From contig JBAXLO010000149.1 of assembly GCA_037134755.1 (NCBI GenBank), positions 1 through 11,748 on the forward strand: a stretch of DNA of 11,748 nucleotides. Direction: 5' to 3'. Below, piece after piece: positions 7,231 through 11,748 of this stretch. Under the pieces are notes generated by a model, which saw only the letters and a list, made by a program, of their open reading frames with translations, had not been told where the DNA came from and ran no database searches. The stretch comes from JBAXLO01 sp037134755. Its GTDB lineage: Bacteria > Bacteroidota > Bacteroidia > Bacteroidales > JACABE01. Every line of letters starts with the position of its first letter. Position 1 is the stretch's first letter. A program made the position numbers and the translations under genes.

Positions 7231-7597
7231 TGGAGCTGCAGGGAGTCGAACCCTGGTCCAAACAAGCAGCAAAACTGCTTTCTACATGCTTATCCTTTTA
7301 TTGATTTTCGAATTGAAGCAGGAAAAAGGCTATCCAACACCAATCTTATCTTCTTTATTTCACTTTTGCACCGAAGCCTTACAAAAGCTATCCCAACATT
7401 TATGATACTCCTTACGAAACGCCGTTAGGCGAAGCTTTTCGGGGAGCAGCAAGCGACCTAATTCTAAATTAAGCTGCTAATGCGTATGTGTAATTGTCGC
7501 CGTTTATTGGCTTTGTAACATGGGATTAACGAGCCACTCTTACCACGCTCGGCATGCTTACAATCCCACTTTCTCGCTGTCAAAACCGGTCAGCCCC
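7231..7597 (-). ncRNA. ssrA: Transfer-messenger RNA (tmRNA, one-piece)
   Basis: tmRNA rescues stalled ribosomes and adds a degradation tag. On the minus strand the 5' end GGGGCTGACCGGTTTTGACA (from 7597) pairs with the 3' end CAGCTCC (7238-7232) in a 7-bp acceptor stem with one G-U pair. Residue 7231 is the discriminator A. The next bases are CTT, so CCA must be added by the tRNA nucleotidyltransferase. The T arm (CAGGG-TTCGACT-CCCTG, 7255-7239) is intact. The mRNA-like part runs from GGC at 7501 to the TAA at 7471-7469 and encodes GDNYTYALAA, giving the final tag AGDNYTYALAA with the charged alanine. The 367-nt length is normal. There is no sign of a permuted two-piece gene. A -7 box lies upstream and a strong terminator downstream. 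Confidence 0.97.
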
Positions 7598-7612
7598 ATG
7601 AAATTGAAGCTG

Positions 7613-7620
7613 CAAAGATA
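7613..7620 (-). promoter_or_regulatory. Bacteroidota-type -7 promoter box for ssrA
   Basis: On the minus strand this reads TATCTTTG, the same octamer as ahead of the gene at 196. It ends 16 nt before the mature tmRNA 5' end, leaving roughly a 10-nt leader for RNase P to remove if transcription starts about 5 nt past the box. Confidence 0.65.
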
Positions 7621-7753
7621 CGAAATTTAACCAACTTATCTCTTATTTACTTTTAATTACTTTTATTGATCATAGTAAATTAATTGTTAATTACATGTTA
7701 GTAACTTTTTAAAACTAATAAAGATTAATACGCTTAGTCTCGCTAAAAAATAA

Positions 7754-7761
7754 TACTTTTG
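7754..7761 (+). promoter_or_regulatory. Bacteroidota-type -7 promoter box for the transketolase operon
   Basis: TACTTTTG fits TAnnTTTG and lies 20 nt upstream of the ATG at 7782. The 7598-7781 spacer therefore holds divergent promoters for ssrA and the transketolase operon. The -33 match is weak. Confidence 0.6.
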
Positions 7762-7781
7762 TAGCATAATTTTACAACAAT

Positions 7782-8627
7782 ATGCCAACAATTTCTGAAC
7801 TACAAAACATCTCAACACAAGTTCGTCGTGATATTATCCGAATGGTACATGCCGTTAACTCCGGTCATCCGGGTGGCTCTTTAGGAGCTGCTGATTTTAT
7901 GACTGCGCTTTACTTTGAAGTAATGGAGCATAATCCAAATAACTTTACAATGGATGGAATTGGAGAAGATCTTTTCTTTTTATCTAATGGTCATGTGTCT
8001 CCTTTGTTTTATAGTGTATTGGCACACGCAGGTTATTTCCCTGTAAAGGAGTTAGCTACTTTTCGTAAGTTAAATACCCGTCTACAAGGTCATCCTACCA
8101 CTCATGATAAATTACCGGGTGTAAGAATAGCCAGTGGTTCATTGGGTCAAGGCTTATCGGTTGCTATTGGTGCTGCCATTACTAAGAAACTTAACAACGA
8201 TACTCATATTGTATATAGTTTGCATGGTGATGGTGAATTACAAGAAGGACAAATTTGGGAAGCTGTAATGTATGCTGCTGCTAAAAAGGTTGATAATATT
8301 ATAGCTACTGTTGATTATAATGGAAAACAAATTGATGGTACTGTTGAGGATGTTCTTTCTCTTGGAAACCTTAAAGCTAAATGGGAGGCATTTGGTTGGA
8401 CTGTTCTTGAAACAGATGGTAACAATATGACCGAACTTGTTAATACATTAAAAGATGCTAAGAATTACATAGGGAAACAAAAACCTGTAGTTATCTTAAT
8501 GAAAACAGAAATGGGTTGTGGTGTAGATTTTATGATGGGAACTCACAAATGGCATGGATCTGCTCCTAATGACGAACAAGCTGCTAATGCACTATCTCAA
8601 CTGAAAGAAACATTAGGGGATTATTAA
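7782..8627 (+). CDS. Transketolase, N-terminal (thiamine diphosphate-binding) subunit
   Basis: The 281-residue protein is the first half of a split transketolase, which moves two-carbon ketol units between sugar phosphates in the cytoplasm. Diagnostic motifs are SGHPGG (27-32), SNGH (68-71), QGHP (102-105), GSLGQG (119-124) and the thiamine-diphosphate/Mg signature starting HGDGELQEG (148-156) and ending at Asn180 in VDYNGKQ. The C-terminal GTHKWHGSAPNDEQ is also typical. It ends where one-piece transketolases begin their pyrimidine-binding domain, so it is a natural subunit, not a truncation; the partner is at 10058-11038. Deoxyxylulose-5-phosphate synthase has a different architecture and is unlikely. 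The gene has its own TACTTTTG box, and a secreted VWA protein gene starts 18 nt after its stop. Confidence 0.95.
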   Translation: MPTISELQNISTQVRRDIIRMVHAVNSGHPGGSLGAADFMTALYFEVMEHNPNNFTMDGIGEDLFFLSNGHVSPLFYSVLAHAGYFPVKELATFRKLNTRLQGHPTTHDKLPGVRIASGSLGQGLSVAIGAAITKKLNNDTHIVYSLHGDGELQEGQIWEAVMYAAAKKVDNIIATVDYNGKQIDGTVEDVLSLGNLKAKWEAFGWTVLETDGNNMTELVNTLKDAKNYIGKQKPVVILMKTEMGCGVDFMMGTHKWHGSAPNDEQAANALSQLKETLGDY

Positions 8628-8645
8628 TAAATTAATAAATATATA

Positions 8646-10052
8646 TTGAAAAAAGCTATCAAATACATATTCCTTATTACGCTTGTTTTATTTTCGATAT
8701 TTACGAATGCTCAAAATAAAAGAGTAAAAGATGATAACGATCCTCCTCCACCTTTAACGAGAATATTGTTTATTTTTGATGCTTCACAAAGCATGTTTGG
8801 CAGGTGGCAAAGCGATACTAAAATAAGTATAGCTCAAAAGCTATTATCTAATATGCTTGATAGTCTTAAGAAAGTTGAAAATCTGGAGTTGGCTTTGCGT
8901 GTTTATGGACATCAAAAGAATTTCCCTCCTCAGGATTGTAATGATACTAAACTAGAAGTTCCGTTTGATAAAGATAATGTAAACAGAATATCACAAAAGC
9001 TTCGTAGCATTGTCCCTCGTGGCACTACTCCTATTGCATATTCGCTAGAGAAATGTGCAGATGACTTCCCTGTTTGCAAAGATTGCAGGAATATAGTTAT
9101 CTTAATTACTGATGGTATCGAAGAGTGTGGTGGTGATCCTTGTGCTGTTTCGATGATGCTTCAGAAAAAAGGTATTATCTTAAAGCCTTTTATTATTGGT
9201 ATTGGCAAAAACTTTAAAGAGAGTTTTGATTGTGTAGGTACTTACTTTGATGCTACAAGTGAAGCTGAGTTTAACAAAGCTTTAAATGTTGTGATCTCTC
9301 AGGCTTTAAACTCAACCACTGCACAGGTTAATCTATTGGACTCTGAAGGAAAACCTACAGAAACTAATGTTAACATGACCTTTTATGATAACTTTAATGG
9401 GATTGTAAGATACAACTTTATTCACACCTTAAATAATCGTGGGCTACCTGATACAATAGTTATTGATCCTTTGGTTAAATATGACTTGGTTGTGCATACT
9501 ATACCTCAAATAAGTCTTAATAATATTAAGCTTACACCCGGTAAGCATACTGTTATTGCGTTGGATGCTCCTCAAGGTTATCTTAAACTAAAACTTATGG
9601 GCAACAGTATTACTCAGAATGCTAAGACTCTTAATTGTATTATCAGAAAGAAGGGCGAGATGGCTACATTAAACGTCCAGCATTTTAATCAAACAGAAAA
9701 GTATTTGATAGGTAATTATGATTTAGAAGTATTAAGTTTGCCCCGATTGATCATTAAAGATGTTGAGATTAAGCAAAGTCACACTACTTCCATTGAGATA
9801 CCTATTCCGGGTATTGCTATCATTAATAAATCTGTAGAAGGCTTCGGGAGTTTATATGTACTTGAAGATAATACTATGAAATGGATTTACAACTTAAGCG
9901 ACAAAGATCCGGTGGAGACAATTGTTCTTCAACCCGGTAAATATAGGGTTGTGTTCAGGGGGAAATTAGCTACCCGAACTATAACTACCATCGATAAAGA
10001 ATTTAATGTTGATTCCGGTGCATCAATTACTGTTAATCTATTTAGAAATTAA
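8646..10052 (+). CDS. Secreted von Willebrand factor A (VWA) domain protein inside the transketolase operon
   Basis: The 468-residue product has a clear signal peptide (KKAIKYIFLITLVLFSIF, likely cleavage after Ala22 in TNA-Q) and no lipobox cysteine, so a periplasmic or exported soluble form is inferred. A VWA domain spans about 38-220 with a complete metal-ion-dependent adhesion site: D-A-S-Q-S at 45-49, the GTTP threonines at 127/128, and the Asp156 of TDG. It contains seven cysteines (98, 137, 144, 147, 161, 166, 196), suggesting disulfides. Residues 225-468 are beta-rich with no recognised domain and no T9SS tail. VWA domains bind protein ligands through a metal ion; the ligand is unknown. 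The start codon is TTG at 8646: it is the only usual start between the in-frame stop at 8628 and the signal peptide. Spacing of 18 nt before and 5 nt after places it in the transketolase transcript. Confidence 0.88.
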   Translation: MKKAIKYIFLITLVLFSIFTNAQNKRVKDDNDPPPPLTRILFIFDASQSMFGRWQSDTKISIAQKLLSNMLDSLKKVENLELALRVYGHQKNFPPQDCNDTKLEVPFDKDNVNRISQKLRSIVPRGTTPIAYSLEKCADDFPVCKDCRNIVILITDGIEECGGDPCAVSMMLQKKGIILKPFIIGIGKNFKESFDCVGTYFDATSEAEFNKALNVVISQALNSTTAQVNLLDSEGKPTETNVNMTFYDNFNGIVRYNFIHTLNNRGLPDTIVIDPLVKYDLVVHTIPQISLNNIKLTPGKHTVIALDAPQGYLKLKLMGNSITQNAKTLNCIIRKKGEMATLNVQHFNQTEKYLIGNYDLEVLSLPRLIIKDVEIKQSHTTSIEIPIPGIAIINKSVEGFGSLYVLEDNTMKWIYNLSDKDPVETIVLQPGKYRVVFRGKLATRTITTIDKEFNVDSGASITVNLFRN

Positions 10053-10057
10053 TTAAA

Positions 10058-11038
10058 ATGAACAATTATAACAATACAGGCTCAAAAGACACACGTTCAG
10101 GTTTTGGCGATGGCTTACTCGAAGTTGGACGAAACAATGCTAATGTAGTTGCATTATGTGCTGATCTTACCGGATCGCTCAAGATGGATGCATTTGAAAA
10201 GGAATTTCCTAACAGGTTCTTTCAGGTTGGGATAGCTGAAGCTAATATGATTTGTATAGCTGCCGGCATGACTATTGGTGGCAAGATTCCTTTTACAGGA
10301 ACTTTTGCTAACTTCTCAACCGGCAGAGTTTATGATCAGATAAGACAATCTGTTGCTTATAGTAATAAGAATGTTAAGATATGTGCTTCGCATGCCGGTT
10401 TGACATTAGGTGAAGATGGTGCTACTCATCAGATTTTGGAAGATATTGGTCTTATGAAGATGCTTCCGGGGATGGTAGTTATCAATCCCTGCGACTATAA
10501 TCAGACTAAAGCTGCCACTATTGCTATTGCTGATTATTACGGTCCGGTTTATCTTCGTTTTGGCCGACCTAAAGTACCTAACTTTACTCCTGCTGACCAG
10601 AAGTTTGAAATTGGTAAAGCATTAATGTTAAACGAAGGCACTGATGTTAGTATCTTTGCTACCGGACATCTTGTATGGCCGGCTTTAGAGGCCTGCAAGA
10701 TACTTGCAGCAAAAGGTATCAATGCTGAGGTTATTAATATTCATACTATAAAACCACTTGATGTGGATGCGGTTATTAAATCGGTTGCAAAAACCAAATG
10801 TGTAGTTACTGCCGAAGAACACCAACGCAATGGTGGTTTGGGTGATAGTATTGCACAATTACTTGGTATTAATCTACCTTCGCCTATCGAGATGGTTGCT
10901 GTTAATGATAGTTTTGGCGAAAGCGGTACTCCGGAAGAACTTATGGAAAAGTATGGCCTTAACGAGACTTCTATTGTTAACTCTGCTTTAAAAGCTATTC
11001 AAAGAAAAGGTTTAACTGAAGAAATTAAAAGTGCCTAA
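10058..11038 (+). CDS. Transketolase, C-terminal (pyrimidine-binding) subunit
   Basis: The 326-residue protein is the second half of the split transketolase. It has the pyrimidine-binding domain (about 12-175) with FFQVGIAEANM (54-64); Glu61 is the conserved residue that activates the thiamine ring of the partner subunit. SHAGLTLGEDGATHQ (111-125) contributes substrate-binding histidines. A transketolase C-terminal domain (about 185-315) follows, with VSIFATGHLVWPALEAC and VVTAEEHQRNGGLGDSIAQ. Length and motifs are complete. The ATG is 5 nt after the VWA stop, so translational coupling is likely. With the N subunit it should form the active cytoplasmic heteromer. The last codons (AAA AGT GCC TAA) run into a dispersed GTGCCTAAAG repeat, which supplies the stop codon. 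Confidence 0.95.
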   Translation: MNNYNNTGSKDTRSGFGDGLLEVGRNNANVVALCADLTGSLKMDAFEKEFPNRFFQVGIAEANMICIAAGMTIGGKIPFTGTFANFSTGRVYDQIRQSVAYSNKNVKICASHAGLTLGEDGATHQILEDIGLMKMLPGMVVINPCDYNQTKAATIAIADYYGPVYLRFGRPKVPNFTPADQKFEIGKALMLNEGTDVSIFATGHLVWPALEACKILAAKGINAEVINIHTIKPLDVDAVIKSVAKTKCVVTAEEHQRNGGLGDSIAQLLGINLPSPIEMVAVNDSFGESGTPEELMEKYGLNETSIVNSALKAIQRKGLTEEIKSA

Positions 11039-11070
11039 AGTACTTGAAGTGCCTAAAATGCCTAAAGTTA
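11031..11070. repeat. Three GTGCCTAAA-type repeats overlapping the transketolase C stop
   Basis: GTGCCTAAAG (11031-11040), GTGCCTAAAA (11049-11058) and ATGCCTAAAG (11058-11067) follow closely. The first includes the TAA stop at 11036-11038. GTGCCTAAAGT (11031-11041) is the exact inverse of 2661-2671. Confidence 0.65.
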
Positions 11071-11106
11071 AAAAAAAGCTCTACTAAGTATTGATAATTA
11101 ATTGAA

Positions 11107-11127
11107 AGGACAGTTTTCTATTGTCCT
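11107..11127 (+). terminator. Weak hairpin after the transketolase operon, possible terminator
   Basis: AGGACA (11107-11112) and TGTCCT (11122-11127) pair perfectly, extended by G-T and T-A pairs to 8 bp with a 5-nt loop. No T-run follows directly (AAATACGAAC), though CTTTTATTT lies 10 nt on. It is the only hairpin between the stop codon and the 21-nt array. Confidence 0.4.
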
Positions 11128-11180
11128 AAATACGAACTTTTATTTACTAATTAAGGGGAAACACCGATAACGGAAGGGTT

Positions 11181-11474
11181 TTCTTGGATACAGAAGAGGT
11201 TTTCTTGTATGTGGGAAAGACTTTCTTATATGCAGAAGTAATATTCTTGGGTGTAGAAGTTATTTTCTCGTATCTGGAAGTTATATTCTTGAATGCGAAA
11301 AAGGGTTTCTCGGATGTTGATGAGACTTTCTTGGATGCAGAAGTTATTTTCTCGGGTTTGGAAAAGGTTTTCTTGGTTGCGGAAGTAATATTCTTGGGTT
11401 TGGAAAAGGTTTTCTTGGATGCGAAAGAGACTTTCTTGGATGCGGAAGAGACTTTCTCGTGTTTTTCGGAATTG
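11181..11474. repeat. Tandem array of 14 units with an exact 21-nt period
   Basis: TTCT starts each unit at 11181, 11202, 11223, 11244, 11265, 11286, 11307, 11328, 11349, 11370, 11391, 11412, 11433 and 11454, always 21 nt apart. TTCT and the T at unit position 9 are present in all 14, and G at position 6 in 13; the consensus begins TTCTTGGATGCGGAAG. The last five positions fall into three types: GAGACT-like, GT(T/A)AT(T/A) and AAGGTT-like. Units 12 and 13 differ at one base, as do units 9 and 11; unit 14 is decayed after its first half. The plus strand has no ATG start for a protein across it. Confidence 0.92.
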
Positions 11475-11501
11475 CCTCAACCACAAGTTGTTAAATTTTC
11501 A

Positions 11502-11530
11502 CGCTAAGAACGCAAAGGAATTTCGCAAAG
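11502..11530. repeat. CGCTAAG/CGCAAAG short repeat
   Basis: CGCTAAG (11502-11508), CGCAAAG (11511-11517) and CGCAAAG (11524-11530) recur within 29 nt just past the 21-nt array. It looks like a small dispersed intergenic element; no coding or structural role is visible. Confidence 0.5.
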
Positions 11531-11532
11531 TG

Positions 11533-11602
11533 ACCTCACCCCGTGCCTATCGGCAGGCAGGCTGCCTGAAAACCTCACCCCCGCCTCTCCTAAAAGGAGA
11601 GG
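11533..11602. repeat. Compound palindromic repeat element with CCTCACCCC boxes
   Basis: CCTCACCCC occurs at 11533-11541 and 11573-11581. Between them is CCTATCGGCAGGCAGG (11546-11561), the second copy of the palindrome at 1473-1488. CCTCTCCT (11584-11591) and AGGAGAGG (11595-11602) form an 8-bp hairpin with an AAA loop. A related fragment, ACCCTGCCCTCCCCTAAAA, occurs near 11682-11700 without its second arm. The GC-rich sequence stands out from its surroundings, as expected for a mobile or REP-like intergenic element. Confidence 0.6.
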
Positions 11603-11748
11603 AGCTTGATTTTACGATATTTGGAATTTTTGTACTAATATAGGTTGACTAATAATATTTTTTATGTGTTAGCAAAACCCCCACCCTGCCCTCCCCTAAA
11701 ATGGCTACTCTTTATACACATCTTTATATGTTTTTAAAAATATGAGAA

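Larger units (their letters stand above)
11039..11748. other. Gene-free region after the transketolase operon
   Basis: These 710 nt contain GTGCCTAAA repeats, a weak hairpin at 11107-11127, the exact 21-nt array (11181-11474) and a cluster of short repeats at 11501-11700. Open frames that cross the array on both strands begin with TTG (11184 +, 11486 -) and encode only heptad echoes of the 21-nt unit. I see no credible gene; 11603-11672 and the last 50 nt show nothing recognisable. Confidence 0.7.

Noticed and set aside
7231..7597. tRNA gene, suggested by the T arm near 7239-7255
   Set aside because: The acceptor partner lies about 360 nt away with a tag reading frame between, which is the tmRNA layout.
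7782..11038. Split deoxyxylulose-5-phosphate synthase instead of transketolase
   Set aside because: Motifs such as SGHPGG, GSLGQG and GTHKWHG and the subunit sizes fit split transketolase.
11181..11474. CRISPR array
   Set aside because: Period of 21 nt is too short, units are degenerate along their whole length with no repeat-spacer alternation, and no cas genes are present.
11226..11486. 86-codon minus-strand open frame across the same array
   Set aside because: It also starts at TTG and encodes the antisense echo of the repeat. Two overlapping opposite frames of equal quality argue that neither is a gene.
11184..11507. 107-codon plus-strand open frame across the 21-nt array
   Set aside because: It starts at TTG with no promoter box, and its heptads only mirror the 21-nt unit; an open frame is expected because the period is a multiple of three.
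11419..11643. 74-codon plus-strand frame running from the array into the GC-rich repeats
   Set aside because: It spans unrelated repeat elements and resembles no protein family.

Overview
The window looks like chromosome from a low-GC member of the Bacteroidota. Four things point there: a surface protein ending in a type A type IX secretion (T9SS) sorting domain; five TAnnTTTG boxes (the phylum's -7 promoter element) ahead of genes; a transketolase split into two genes; and a tmRNA (ssrA) encoding a GDNYTYALAA tag with no encoded CCA. Genus or species cannot be fixed from the sequence alone.

Layout. 1-3904 (+ strand): a secreted seven-repeat Asp-box beta-propeller with a T9SS domain, an eight-helix membrane protein of unknown function, and an OppC/DppC-like ABC permease with an unusually long N-terminal insertion and no partner genes in view. 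3912-6758 (- strand): a sialate O-acetylesterase-like SGNH esterase with chitobiase-C-like and discoidin-like tail domains, followed 3 bp later by an AlkD-type DNA glycosylase; these probably form one transcript. That transcript converges on the permease with only 7 bp between stop codons. 6759-7230: non-coding, holding a degenerate repeat of about 21 nt (6947-7154) and the ssrA terminator. 7231-7597 (-): tmRNA. 7782-11038 (+): a tight operon with the transketolase N-terminal subunit, a secreted von Willebrand A (VWA) protein, and the transketolase C-terminal subunit. 11039-11748: non-coding, with GTGCCTAAAG repeats, a second array of 14 units phased at exactly 21 nt, and several short palindromic repeats.

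How the genes relate. The two transketolase subunits should assemble into one thiamine-diphosphate enzyme of the non-oxidative pentose phosphate pathway. The gene between them encodes an exported protein with a complete metal-binding MIDAS motif and no obvious metabolic link. That arrangement and the two 21-nt arrays, one beyond ssrA and one beyond the transketolase operon, are the least explained features. No phage, insertion sequence, CRISPR or defence locus is visible.
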